Assembly (NCBI GenBank): GCA_030280995.1 | Contig: JASXTE010000007.1 | Span: 6,454,001-6,518,000, forward strand | Reading direction: 5' to 3' | DNA length: 64,000 nt | From: Hemileia vastatrix | Lineage: Eukaryota > Basidiomycota > Pucciniomycetes > Pucciniales > Zaghouaniaceae | The notes under the pieces: model-generated | Database searches by the model: none | Seen by the model: the letters and a program-made list of their open reading frames with translations, nothing else | Told to the model about the DNA's origin: nothing | Position numbers and translations under genes: made by a program | In this document: positions 48,109 through 59,649 of the stretch, piece by piece | Numbering within the stretch: position 1 is the first letter of the stretch | Layout: the number at the start of each line of letters is the position of its first letter

Positions 48109-48619
48109 GGGAATTTTAAGATAAATGAATATGAAAAGGAGCAAAAAAAAGTAAAATAGATAGTGAGGTGTTCTGAATAGAGAAAATACAGGATGAGATG
48201 AGAATGGGGGTGCACAACAAGGTAGAAGGCATATCCAGAGAGTAGTCAAAGATGTGATTATGAATGAAAGTAGGCAAAGATGTGGCTATGACAGAAAGTT
48301 GTCCAATATGTGTTTATGAAAAATTGAGTAGAAAAATTTTGGATAAGAGGTCAACTTTGACACATAAAATGTCTAATAACCCAATTATTAGCAAAAATAA
48401 TTGAGGAAGATAATTGGGGTATAAGGATTTTTATCTAAAATTAATTTAATTGCAGATTGGTCAACTTTGATACCCCCTAATAAGTATATACAAACATATG
48501 TGAACCATGCTCCACATAGGATTCAATTTGGAATCTGAATATGAAACTTAGTGTCAAATAAGTATTACTGGTGGGTCAACCAAGCTTATCATATATCTTA
48601 TATCAGGTTTATATTAAAA

Positions 48620-48812
48620 GGGTATCAAAGCTATAAAATTGTAATTATTTAAAAGGTATATCACAACACAAATGAAAAACACAAACTTCAAATTAATTCT
48701 CAGTAAGAAGGTGTTTTAAGAGTACAATATAGCATATTTTAAAAAATGATGATAGTTGATTTGGTGGAAAAAAGAGGTATTTTTAAATGGAAGATTTCAA
48801 ACTTTTATAACC
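48620..48812 (-). mobile_element. Harbinger-type MITE copy 3, degenerate
   Basis: Reverse orientation. It starts GGGTATCAAAGCTATAAAAT and ends GATTTCAAACTTTTATAACC; the interior matches the other MITEs (CACAACACAAA, CTTCAAATTAATTCTCAGTA, GTTGATTTGG). It lies about 140 bp from the right end of Harb2. Confidence 0.7.
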
Positions 48813-49294
48813 ACCATTATATTTTTAAGAATAGTGAATCATTGTTAAAGTTAAGCTTCTAGTAAGATCAATTAAATAATTCATTTTAATAGTTTTCTGA
48901 ACTACCTAATATTTTTATCATATCATAGTTCACTATTACTATTCAGTCTTATTTGTAAAGAATATTATTTGTCATAACTTTAGCCTTTTCATCTAAAAGT
49001 ACATGAACACTACCACTATACTTTGCTCTTGAGAGACCAAAATACAACTGAAAATGACCCAAAAACTGGAGATAATAAGTCCAGACTACAATATACAGTG
49101 ATTGAAATTGAGCTTTGTTTATTTTTATCCCAAATTCTAACCTTCAGGTATTTGAAACCACAGCTCAAAATGTAGACCTGTTCTATATGAGCTCTCCACT
49201 TCGATCCTGGGGATGAACACATTCTTCCCTTCACATTTCCCTTATAAAATACGTGCTTATATCAAATTTTTCTCCAATCTAGTGAAAACCAGTC
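48813..49294. other. Non-coding or 3' flank of the unrecognised gene
   Basis: AT-rich. A minus-strand ORF at 49016-49234 has no recognisable motif and is probably not a gene. Confidence 0.35.
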
Positions 49295-49944
49295 TTATTC
49301 CTCTGAAACATCCTGCAGAGGGATAAAGATTACAAAGTAAGATGATTGGGATTACCTTATTTAATAGAAGTGTGTGTAGAGTAAATCCTAAAAGATTGAT
49401 GGTATTTAAGTAATAAATTAAAAACATATTATTAATAGATCCATATTTTTCTATCACATAATATTCACTTTGAGAGGTAGAAAAATTTCCTTGTAGCATA
49501 TCCAGAACCAAATAATTGACTTCATCCACATCTGCATTCCTTGATACCAAAACTAACCAATTTTTGAGGAACCTAAGCCATGAGGTCTCATCTGAGTGAA
49601 TATTTGAAGGAAAAACAGGGTAAAAATCCATGAAAAATATCTTTAAACTATCACAATCTGAAGGTGCTGAGTGCTTTGAAGGAATATCTGCTGAAGCTGG
49701 GTTATCCGTCTTCTCTTCACAAATTCTCAGAATCAAATCAGCAAATTGGATTGCATCTTCTTTTTTTTTCAGCATTGATTCCAGGATTCTGAAATTTCAT
49801 CTTTATAATGAGAAAAAGTATTTTCACATTAGGCCAGAAAGAGCTATAAATGATATCTGATGCCACCATCACACCTAATGATCTCTTTGGAATAGCTGGG
49901 AGGCATTGTATAAAGTCATTTAAAAAGATACTTTCTTGTATCAA
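49295..49944 (-). pseudogene. Unrecognised gene remnant, possibly host-derived
   Basis: A minus-strand coding-like region. FLNDFIQCLPAIPKRSLGVM starts near 49920, then after a frame change ILESMLKKKEDAIQFADLIL leads into a 150-residue stretch with ordinary amino-acid composition (SWLRFLKNWLVLVSRNADVD). A good intron (GTAATCCC...CTCTGCAG, 49313-49355) joins LLLNK to DVSEE and a TAA at 49295. I do not recognise the family. The frame change near 49790 may be an unrecognised intron or a real frameshift. It is flanked by a MITE and the C-2 LTR, so it could be a genuine old host locus. Confidence 0.35.
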
Positions 49945-50141
49945 TATTTATCATTTAAAATACTGTACCAAAAGTCCGTGAAAGGTCTTTTTTTAAAGTG
50001 CAACAGGAGAAAAAAACAGTGAACTAGACTTCTAGTTGTTTTTTTGGTCCATGTTCAAGCCCTGGTTGTGATTCTGCTCAATACCTTGGATTGACCATAG
50101 TTGAGCTGATTTCCTTTCACTTTTTATCAACATTCACACGT

Positions 50142-51239
50142 TGTAGACAATCCTATAGTACTAGCTATAGGCTTTGACCAAGGGAGTTGGGGAAAACCTG
50201 GAGAGAAAATCCCCTGTCCCTTTAGAAAAACAAAGTGAGATTTACCTGATACAGTAAATTGGCTCCAGTTTGCTAAAGCCCCTTTTCTAACACACTTGAC
50301 TGCCTGATCAGCCAAGAAAGTAGTCTCCAGACAGACTACCAAACCAAAGAACTGAAATGTAGACCAATGTCTACACCAGAGAAAGCAATGATACTTGATG
50401 TAGGTTTCAAATCCACACCAGAGACAGAAATAATACTTGATATAGCTTGCAAGACTATACCAGAGAAACCAGTTTCCAAGTTAAGTTAAATGAAGAACTC
50501 ACATTGCAACAAACACAGCCAATTGTGGCCAAAAAACAGTGAAAACTGAGTGAAGAATAAGGATATCACCTCCGGATAGTTTTATGATTATTAAAGTTTC
50601 CCCAAAACTGTCTTATTTACTATGTACCACAGACCATTATCTAAAAGCCAATGCACACCAACAAATTTGGCATTATTGAGTGCCAAATTGCATAAAAACC
50701 CTTTAGAAACGCTTCCCAGCCTTCTAGCACCAAGGCAGGCAGTCTTCCCCATGTCAGGAGGCCCCCCTGAGGCGGCCAGACCACTCTGAATCCAGAAAAC
50801 TACCAAAAACCCACAAAAATACCCAAAATACTTAGAAAAATATACTATGACAACTAAAACCTTTAAAACACATAATTAGGATATAAAAACCTTGTTACAT
50901 AAAATGTAGAGAAAAAATAGCTCATTCTAATGGTACTAAGAACTTAACCCTAAGACATAAAGTTAGCCTGTAAAACAAAAAACAAAATTAAACAGCTATC
51001 TTTTTAAATGAAAAATGAGAGAAAATCCCTTTAATACTTAAAATCTGAAAAATGTCATCAAGACATATAATATAGAGAAGAACTGGGGCTATCCAATAAT
51101 AGTACCCACATCCCTGCAGTACCAATATTTGCTGAATAAATCTAGAAAAACACCCAATTATTAAACAATGCCATTTAAGACATATCAAAACAACACCAAT
51201 TAAACCAACAAAGGGCTCTGCCAATGTTGGAAGACCACA
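50142..51239 (-). repeat. C-2 LTR (about 1.1 kb)
   Basis: On the minus strand it starts TGTGGTCTTCCAACATTGG directly after the polypurine tract GGAGGGAGGA and appears to end GTCTACA. Start and tract match C-1 and C-3; the interior is more diverged, with a G/C-richer block near 50680-50800. The end point is an estimate from the comparison with C-3. Confidence 0.55.
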
Positions 51240-51257
51240 TCCTCCCTCCAATAGAGA

Positions 51258-51834
51258 ATGTCCACATTCTCCTACATCACAACCACCATGTTCATCTTTC
51301 TTTCAAAATATGCTATTGAAATGGGTCCTTGCCAATACTCCATTGACAAAAATCTCATCTGTACCATCACACCACTGGCTCATCCCTACAGAACCTCCTG
51401 TGATGCCTGTCACTCTAGGAAGAAGACTTGTTTCAGAACTGGTCCATTGTTCTCTTCAAAATCTTCTCTTCCTCCTCAACCTGATCCACCTTCTACAAAC
51501 ACCAAAAGATCCAGACCATTCATCCTGATCCCCAGACTGGTCAACAAATTACACCCTTCAAAAAAGAGTGCCAACCCCGCTACAACCACCAGCTCTACCA
51601 TCCCCAGTCCTTCTGATAGTAAGCCTAATACTTCTTCATACTGAAATTAAATCTGACAAATTTCCAGTTCATTTCCATCCTGACAGTGATGATGACAATT
51701 TGGGAGCCATTGAAGCACCCCACCTAATTCATTGCCCACCATCAATGACAAATTCCAAAAACTTCTTCTCAACAGAAGCATCTCATTCTAAATTACTTCC
51801 AATCCACTCCTGCCAGGAATCCACAGGACCTTGA
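51258..51834 (+). pseudogene. Antisense Zn2Cys6-type ORF 1 of element C-2
   Basis: Open from MSTFSYITTT at 51258 to the stop at 51644. The cluster starts at the Cys of MGPCQYS (51321): C-x2-S-x6-C-x12-C-x2-C-x6-C, so only the second ligand is lost (TCC in place of a Cys codon). The second half is CDACHSRKKTC, a typical basic Zn2Cys6 half. A Ser/Pro/Thr-rich region follows (PPQPDPPSTNTKRSRP), and in a shifted frame an acidic piece (FHPDSDDDNLGAIEAP, to 51834). Reads away from the LTR and opposite to pol, like 9846-10082 in C-1. Basic cluster plus acidic tail is how fungal transcription activators are built, but activity is not shown. Confidence 0.6.
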
Positions 51835-51966
51835 GAAAAGGAAGAACCTCATTCACCAGTTCAAAGCAAATGCTGAACATTTTGTTTCATCTCTTTATTC
51901 TTTTCTGTAATTTCTTCTTGCCTGAAAACCATGATTTAGAAATAAATAAAATAAAATAAAATCCTC

Positions 51967-52460
51967 ATTTTAAAGTCTTGGGGGACTAATCCTCAGTTTT
52001 AAGTCTTGGGGGACTAACAGCCCTCATTTTATAGTCTTGGGGGACTCAAAACCCTCATTTTATAGTCTTGGGGGACTCAAAGGCCTGAATCAAAAAGAAA
52101 GAACCAGAAATCAAAACATTAAAGACCAAAGAAACAAACTAATATTCTGGGGTAACTGTTCTACAGAGCAGCCAGCTCATCAGTTACCCCCACACTTTCC
52201 TTAAAAAATTCAGAGACTCCCCCTTTTATTCCCTCTTCCAGAATCACACCAACTCCCATTTTCAGTTTATAGTCCTGAAGGACTCAACCATTGAACCATC
52301 CTCAGTTTATAGTCTTGGAGGACTGTACCATTTTTAAGTTTAAAGTCTTGATGGACTGATCACAGTGTTCAGTTTAACGTCTTGACCACCTAATCACAGT
52401 GTTCATTTTAAAGTCTTGATGGACTTCCCCAATGTTTAGTTTAAAGTCTTGAAGGAATGG
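51967..52460 (+). repeat. Tandem array 2 (C-2), about ten units
   Basis: Units such as TTTATAGTCTTGGGGGACTC and TTTAAAGTCTTGATGGACT, spaced 26-40 bp, in two blocks (51967-52080 and 52262-52460). Same core and relative orientation as arrays 1 and 3. No open frame. Confidence 0.85.
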
Positions 52461-52606
52461 AACACATTTTGCATTCAAGGTTGGAGGCAGCTCCATGCAC
52501 AATGCTCCGCAGCCCACCTGCTTAACTTCAACTCTCTTCATCATCTACCATCACTGATAAAATTTTCTTTCATCTCTTTTCTTTTATTGTTGTTCCTTCA
52601 CAGATA

Positions 52607-53121
52607 ATGGCTGAATCCCCAGACTTTGACCCATTGGACCTTCCTTGATTCACTGCTACAAATGAATATTCTTGTAAACAGTGAATCCACATGTGCAGGC
52701 CTTGAACTTTCACTCTTCCTACTCCTCAGGCCAAATTCTATAACAGAGCCTGTGATTTTTGCCACTCTAAAAAGAAAATATGTGACAGAGACCCCAGCTA
52801 TCCAATATCTCCGCCTTCACCTTCACATAAATATATTTCCAGATCTCCTACCAGGTAACCAGAACTTGGGCCTTCTTCCTCTTCTTTATCTTCTGCTCCT
52901 TCCTGAATATCACACCGTTCTATTCCCAAAACACTCCCTAAAAGACATACTTTATCTTCTCAAGAATCTGCTTTTACCTCAGAAAATTTAGCCAAAGCAG
53001 CTTCAAAATCAGTTCCCAGGCTGCTAGACCACATCCAGGTGGCCAGCCCACCTTTCCAGAAAGCAAAAATCAGGCTCAAAACTCCCAAATTCAGCCATAT
53101 AACAGCCAAAATCCACCATTA
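52607..53121 (+). pseudogene. Antisense Zn2Cys6-type ORF 2 of element C-2
   Basis: One frame from MAESPDFDPLDLP at 52607 to 53121, with in-frame stops but no frameshift. The cluster reads C-x2-stop-x6-stop, a spacer of 15, then CDFCHSKKKIC (C-x2-C-x6-C). Two TGA codons sit exactly at the second and third Cys positions, one base from TGT or TGC. The tail is Ser/Pro-rich, then basic (SPPSPSHKYISRSPTR; PKTLPKRHTL). Position and tail match 7591-8340 of C-1. It is cut off at 53167 by the LTR of B-2. Confidence 0.55.
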
Positions 53122-53166
53122 AACACCAAAAACTCTACGCAAAAACCTCCTATCTCTCCCAGAGCA

Positions 53167-53975
53167 TGTCACGCGCCACATGACACTCGAGGCAAAAGCA
53201 GCTCATTAAATCAATAATATAGATATCTAAATCCATACTCAAAGCACAGAAAACAATTCTACATAGCAACTGCAACTTTCCTTTGTTTACTCACTATTCA
53301 ACCGCGCTAGTCTAAACTTTAAATCTAAATTATTCAATCTCTCAATAGTGTGTTTTAGTCTTTTCCTCAATAAGTGACACACAGCGCAATAGTTAATTTA
53401 ATAGTCCGCTAAAAGGTTTATTAAGTATCTGTGGGTTATTAATAGGGGTAGTGAGCATGGACGGTATGGTTAGTGGAGGATTAAAGGGTTAACGGATGTT
53501 AGTGAGGAGGGTCCAGGTGTAACGGGTGTATTTTTGGTGGTCTGTGGTGTGCGGAATGATGGATGGGTATGAGGTCAATTCAAGGAGGAGTAATAGATAT
53601 AAAAGGGGTTGGATTGTGGTTTGATATTTCTTTAGAATTAAATTATAAAAGGTATATATAGTTAATAGTGGTAAAACTTCAGGTTAAATCATTTTTATTG
53701 TACATTTCCTTATTTTTCTCAGTAATCATTTCTAAATCTTAAATCTTTGATTATTAAGTTTCCAACCCTTTGTGAGATCTTAAGAATATTAATATTACCT
53801 TTAAATTATATTAGAATTCTTATCGAACATATCTTGAAGCAGTAGCTGTTCCTTCGAGTCATCTTTGAATCACTTCCTCAAACATTTCCTCTGTGCTTCA
53901 AAGAAGTTTCTAAACTCTCTCCATCTCACTTCCAGGAACACCCTTGACCTTGTGCGTAGGTTGTCCGGTGACAGT
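53167..53975 (+). repeat. 5' LTR of gypsy B-2 (809 bp)
   Basis: Starts TGTCACGCGCCACATGACAC and ends TTGTCCGGTGACA. It is homologous to 2258-3031. It is inserted in element C-2. Confidence 0.9.
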
Positions 53976-54048
53976 ATAATTTAATTCTCCATAGTTCTCA
54001 TTCTTTGGCACTACTATGTCCTTTTTTCAGCTGTTTTAAATTCTTTAA

Positions 54049-55150
54049 ATGGCACCTGTTCAACGCACTCCTCCTACGGGTGCTACTACTAGGGCTTGTG
54101 CCAGAGGCAGGCCAAAAGCCACACGGCCTGTTTCCCACACTCACTCCCTGGAACCTCTTGACCTTAGGGAACGGGAACACTCAGTCCAATCTGTAGAAGA
54201 CATCCCCCAGGATTTTGATGACTCTAGCGAGGAAGAAGAAGGAGAGGATACAATGCATGAGGCACCATCTGCCCCTGCTACTCACCCTTCTGGTCAACCT
54301 TCAGAACCTGGACCATCTAATTCTCTAGAAGACTTCATGAGACTTTTCATGAAAACCTTTTCAAATCCAACATCTTTGGAGGGATCAAAATTAAAAACTC
54401 CTTCCATTAAATCTCCTGATAAATTCAATGGAGAACATCCAGACAGATTGCGCCCCTTCTTGCAAACCTGAAAGCTCCTGTTCCATAATGAACGATTGAA
54501 GGTTGTTTAAACTTCTTCATTCCTAGCCGGAAAAGAAGAAAAGTGGTTTGAACCTTATCTTCTCATCCTCTCTTCAACAGAAACCCACTTACTCATCAAT
54601 AACTGGGAAAAGTTTGAAGACCAACTCTTTACGTTGTTTGGTGACCCTAATGAAACTGACAACGCAGAAATTGAACTTGATTTCCTCTGCATGAGTGATA
54701 ATGGTAAAGCCTCTGAATATATTACGAATTTCAGAGCACTTCAAACTCGAGTAGGTTGGAATGATGCTGCCCTCAAGTATCATTTCAAAAAGGGACTTCC
54801 TTCAAGGATTCTGGATCAATTAAATCTTCATGGTCAGAAGATGACTACTTTAACGGATTTAATGGATCAAACCCTCAAAATCGATGGCATTTACCAAGGA
54901 CGACTACAACATTGTAGATACACTAACAAATCTCAAGGCCTAAATTTTAAAATGGGACCTTCTTCACACCCAAGGGCAACTCAATCCAAACCCAATAAGG
55001 GAAAGGAAAAACCTCGACCCCAGGCAATATCAGTAAGGTACTGGATCCAAAAGGGGAACTTAAAGAAGCTGAGAGGAAGAGACAAGCAAATAATGGGCTA
55101 TGTATGTATTGTAGGGGTAAGCACAAGCTAGAAGCTTGTGTAAAGTTGAA
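54049..55150 (+). pseudogene. Gypsy B-2 Gag with zinc knuckle
   Basis: Starts MAPVQRTPPTGATTRACA at 54049. It is open to a TGA at 54469, then after a small deletion near 54490 continues to 55131 (FEDQLFTLFGDP as FGDPNETDNAEIELDF). A shifted frame carries an intact zinc knuckle CMYCRGKHKLEAC (C-x2-C-x4-H-x4-C) at about 55099-55137. Compared with B-1, about 20 bases of the capsid region are missing. Gag would package the element RNA. Confidence 0.85.
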
Positions 55151-58100
55151 AGAAAGAGAAGGTACTAGTTCAAGGTCAAAAAACTAGTAGATAGCTTACT
55201 TGTGTGCAAAGAAAACTATATTATCTCTCCCAATGCACAGAACCTCCATGTATTAAGGACTGGAGCTGCCTTAAACCGATTGAGATTCATTCTTTTCAAG
55301 GAGGATACCCCCTTCAGTTGTCTTATAGACTCTGGAGCTTCAATTTCTTTTGTCAGATTATCTTTTGCTGAGAAGTTAAAGCTGACATTCTCAGATATTG
55401 ATCGAACTCCAATATATTTGGTTGAATCATAGGAGCCCAAATATTGGCTAAGTAAGAAAGTTTTATGGGTTTTCAACTTTCTGGATTTCCCCTCTTTGAG
55501 TGGGAATTATCAGTCTTGGACGCCCCAAGAATGGAAAACACCATTCTTGGCCATGAAGTTTTAACGCACTGGAATCCTGAAATTGATTGGTCAAGGGGAT
55601 TGATCACCCCACGCACTAAATATATTTCTGATTCTTCAATGCAGGTCAATAGAAAGTTAAACAACGTGCCTGACAATGTCCTGGTAGAGGACAAATTTCT
55701 GCCAATTGACTTGCAAGAATCTGATATTTCTCTAAATGAGAAATTGGCTAACCATTCTAGCTTGATCACTTCACTCGAAGAGGATTTAAATTGCCTCAAA
55801 GTAGTCAAATTATGCTCTCTCAATTCTGGTCTTCCCTTGACAGATTCTCTCAAAGATGATGAGGACAACCAAATCAATGTTGAAGCCATTAAATCAACTC
55901 TACCGGAAATCTATCATGATTTCCTCAATGTTTTCTCAATCTGCAAGGCCAATATATTACCACCTCATCGACCCTATGACCATCAAATAGAGTTAATAGG
56001 TCCAGTACCTCCGGCAGGTCCTGTCTATTCTTTATCGAAGGACAAATCTCAAGTTCTTCAAGACTACATTGCAGAGAATGTAGCCAAAGGTTTCATCAGA
56101 GCCAGTAAATCTCCAACCAGCTCCCCTGTTCTTTTTGTAAAGAAAAAAGATGGTAGCCTTAGGTTGTGTGTTGACTATAGAAAGCTCAACACAGTTACAC
56201 AGAAGAATAAATATCCAGTTCCTCCTATGTAATTGCTTCTTACCCTTTTTAATGGTGCTAATTTCTTTTCTAAAATTGATCTTAGAGGCGCTTATAATCT
56301 TATTTGCATTACGTAAGGTCATGAATAACTGACTGCAATGCACACTAGATTTGGTAGTTTTGAATATCTAGTAATGCCTTTTGGATTATGTAACGCACCA
56401 TCTACTTTTCAAACTTTTGTTAATGACATCTTTCAAGATGTTGTCTACTTAGACAATATTTTAATTTTCTCAAAGACACTAGATGAACATATTCATCATG
56501 TTCGACAGGTTCTAAATTGCCTTCGAGATCACGGTCTCTACGCCAAGCACAATAAATGCGAATTCCATCTTAAATATATTGATTTTTTGGGGTTTATGTT
56601 GTCCACTGATGGTTTAGTCATGGACAACAAAAAGGTCCAAAAAATCCTGGAATGGCCTGAGCCCAAAACCGTTAAATCCCTCCAAGGATTTTTGGGTTTT
56701 GCCAATTTCTATAGAAGATTTATTAAAGATTACTCTAAAACTATTTCCAATCTTACTTCTCTTCTTAGAAAAGATATTCCTTTTGTTTTTACTTCTACAG
56801 CACAAAAGGAATTCAAAGCATTGAAGACTGCGTTTACCATAGCTCCGATTCATTGTCACTTTGATCCTTCTGCTTCGACAATAGTCGAGACAGAAGCTAG
56901 CAATTATGCTATTGCAGGGGTCATTTCTCAATTCAATCCTGAAACAAAATTGTTTCATCCTGTTTCTTTTGAGTCACCCAAACTCATTTCAGCAGAATTA
57001 AATTATGAAATTCATGACAAAGAGCTTTTAGCTATTATTCATTGTTTTAAAAAATGGTGTTCTTTTCTTCTCAGCCTAGATAGTCCTTTTCAAATCCTGA
57101 CTGACCATAATGCTATGAAATACTTTATGTCTTCCAAAGTGTTAACCAGGTGCCAAGCCAGGTGGGCTGAATTTCTGTCTGAATTTCCTTTTTCTATTTC
57201 CTATTGCCCAAGTGAGAACTGCATTGTCCCAGATATCCTGTCACGTTGGGACAACATTTACCCACAGCAGGGGGACACATTTGCTGACAAGAACCCAGCA
57301 AATGTGAAATCAATTTTCAACGAATCAATGTTAACGACTCATCAACTTAATTTGATGAAAATTCAATCTTTTCAAAATCCACTATCCAACATCATCAAAG
57401 CTCAGTCGAAGGACAATTATTGTTTAGGTATAAGAGACCAAATACTCTCAAAGCAAGGTTCCAAAAGATTTACTATTGAATCAGGTCTATTAGTTTTCGA
57501 AGGTAGAGTAGTCATACCCGACAATAATGAAATAAAATTATGTATTTTCAATAGTCAACATGATTCTCCATTAGCTGGTCAATTTGGGGTTGATAAAACC
57601 TACCAGTTAGTAGCAAGGGATTTCTTCTGGCCAGGAATGACTATAGAAATCAAGGCCTATATAAGATTTTGTTATGAATGTAATAGGAATAAGGCTCCCT
57701 GTCACCGGAAGCATGGGTTGCTTCAACCACTTCCTATTCCCTCTAAGACTTGGGAATCTTTATCAATGGATTTTATTTCTCAAATTCCTTTTTCTAATAA
57801 TTTTGATGCTATATTAGTAATAGTAGATAGATTTTCAAAAATGTCTATTTTCATTAAAGCCACTACTACTGCTACAGCAGAAGATTTGTTGAAATTTTTT
57901 CTAGAATATGTATTTTCCAAACATGGCTTACCTAATGATATTATTTCAGATAGAGGCTCATTTTTTGTATCCACATTCTGGACTCAATTGTGTTGAAAAC
58001 TCAATATCACAAGGAATCTCTCAACAGCCTATCATCCTGAAACCGATGGGCAAACGGAAAGGGTCAACCAAATCCTCGAACAATACCTTTGAATGTATGT

Positions 58101-58815
58101 CAGTTACCAACAAGACAATTGGACCACATGGTTACCATTGGCCAAATTTTCTTATAATAACTCAACTCATTCTTCAACACAACAATCTCCTTTCAAAAAT
58201 GTTTATGGAAGACATCCTCGATTCAACTCAATCCATGTAGGAACTAGTCATCCTGCGGAACATTATCTTTGAACCATATCACGACTCCAAGAAGAATTTA
58301 AATCAAACTAGGAATTAGCGATTCGAAGGTACAAGGAACAGGCCAAAAAATATTGACAATCTTCTCCTTCATTTAAACCAGGCGACAAAGTATGGCTTGA
58401 CGCATGAAACATTTGAACAACTCAACCATCAAAGAAACTGGCCAAAAAACGCTTGGGACCATTCAAAATCAACTCCGAAGTCTCTAAAACTGCATTTTGA
58501 CTCAAGCTACCTCCTAAATGGCAGGCTATTCACCCTGTTTTTCACGTATCTCTCCTGGAACTGGCTCAAGAAACATACCCAGGCAGGAACCAACCTCCTC
58601 CGGAAACGGTCAAAGTAGAAGACCATCTAGAGTGGGAAGTAAGTCATATCCTTGATTCAAGAATGCGCAAGGGGAAACTTGAATAACTCATGGAATGGGA
58701 AGGCTTCCTCGATGACTCAGACAAAACATCCTGGGAACCAGCCATCAAGGTTTCTAATGCCCCTGAACTCCTACAATCTTTACATCTTAAATATCCTTTA
58801 AAACCAAAACCTTAG
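55151..58815 (+). pseudogene. Gypsy B-2 pol with chromodomain, inactivated
   Basis: In order: protease (LIDSGASISF, about 55321), RT ([20 protein letters not shown] near 56092, [11 protein letters not shown] near 56158, MPFGLCNAPSTFQTF near 56374), the catalytic motif changed to YLDN in VVYLDNILIFSK (about 56443) with a few residues lost before it, RNase H (ETEASNYAIAGVI near 56893, LTDHNAMKYF near 57098), integrase zinc domain (HDSPLAGQFGVDKTYQL...CYECNRNK), integrase core ([39 protein letters not shown] near 58041), and a chromodomain (LEWEVSHILDSRMRKG, SWEPA near 58640-58745) ending in TAG at 58813. Several stops after 57996. Confidence 0.9.
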
Positions 58816-59640
58816 AACTCTCTTTTATTTTTCTCTTCTGTTCTCTTTTTTTTCTCTTTTTCATTCTCTTTTCTTTTCTTTTCTTAAAATTCTAAAACTT
58901 CTTCTCTTCTAAAAATCCTTACTCTGTTTTCTCTTTTTTTTTCTTTCTTCTTCTCAAAAGCTTTTTTCAACCTTCTTTAAAAAATAAATAAATGAAATGA
59001 AATAAAATAAATTAACTAAAATTAAATTAAATTAAATTAAAAGTTAAAATTAAAAAAAAAATCTTTAAAATCAATAATTCCTTTAATTTTCTTTCTTTTT
59101 CTCCTTTCAAACTTTTCTTCTTTTCCCTTATTTCTTTTTATTCGAACTATCAAAATTTTTCACAAACTCAATACTACAATATTTCTCAAACTTCACTTCA
59201 ACCTTTAAATCTCTCTTTTAAAATTCTTTGAAAAAATTACTTCTTTCTTTCAAATTCTTTTTTTCAAAACTATTTTTTTTTCTTTCTTTCTTTTCAAATA
59301 ACCTAATTTCCTCAAAAACTTCAATAAATAAAACTTTCACAAATAACAATTTTTTTCTCTCATTAAATTTTCATTTCAAACAAAATTGTTTCAATCAACT
59401 ATTTTTTTCTTCTTACTTAAACTTTTTTCCTTTCAAAACTTAAACTAAAATTTTCTCAGTTAAATATTTTTTCTTTTCTTCTTTCAAAATTTAAAAATTT
59501 TTTTTATTAAAATCTTTTCTTTTTTCCTTTTTTCTTTTTTCTTTCTCAAAATCTTATAAAATATATATTTCAATTAAAACAACAAAATAAAATTATAAAT
59601 ACACAAATTGTTTTCTATTTTTTCTTCTTCCCTCTCTCTC
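58816..59640. repeat. Pyrimidine-rich low-complexity tract
   Basis: About 825 bp of T/C-rich sequence with A-rich islands directly after the B-2 pol stop. No 3' LTR of B-2 is found here or elsewhere in the window. The small ORFs are compositional. Confidence 0.7.
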
Positions 59641-59649
59641 TCTTTTTTC

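Larger units (their letters stand above)
40879..48477. mobile_element. PIF/Harbinger element Harb2, about 7.6 kb
   Basis: Left terminus GGGGGTATCAAATC and right terminus CAACTTTGATACCCCC, with TAATA on both flanks. It carries three gene remnants: a DDE transposase (+), a TET/JBP-like dioxygenase (+) and a Myb/coiled-coil protein (-). A large G/C-strand-biased inverted repeat lies between the first two. Its 3' part is homologous to Harb1. It is larger than the usual two-gene Harbinger because of the dioxygenase. Confidence 0.85.
50142..53166 (-). mobile_element. Ty3/gypsy element C-2, 3' end, cut by gypsy B-2
   Basis: Minus-strand copy. From the right: ORF 2 (antisense, 52607-53121), tandem array (51967-52460), ORF 1 (antisense, 51258-51834), polypurine tract, LTR. 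The order is the same as in C-1. Integrase and the 5' part are missing because the LTR of B-2 starts at 53167. Confidence 0.65.

Noticed and set aside
52607..52800. Selenocysteine or recoded UGA at the cysteine positions of ORF 2
   Set aside because: Other stops of both TAA and TGA type lie in the same frame, and TGA is one base from Cys codons, so simple mutation is enough.
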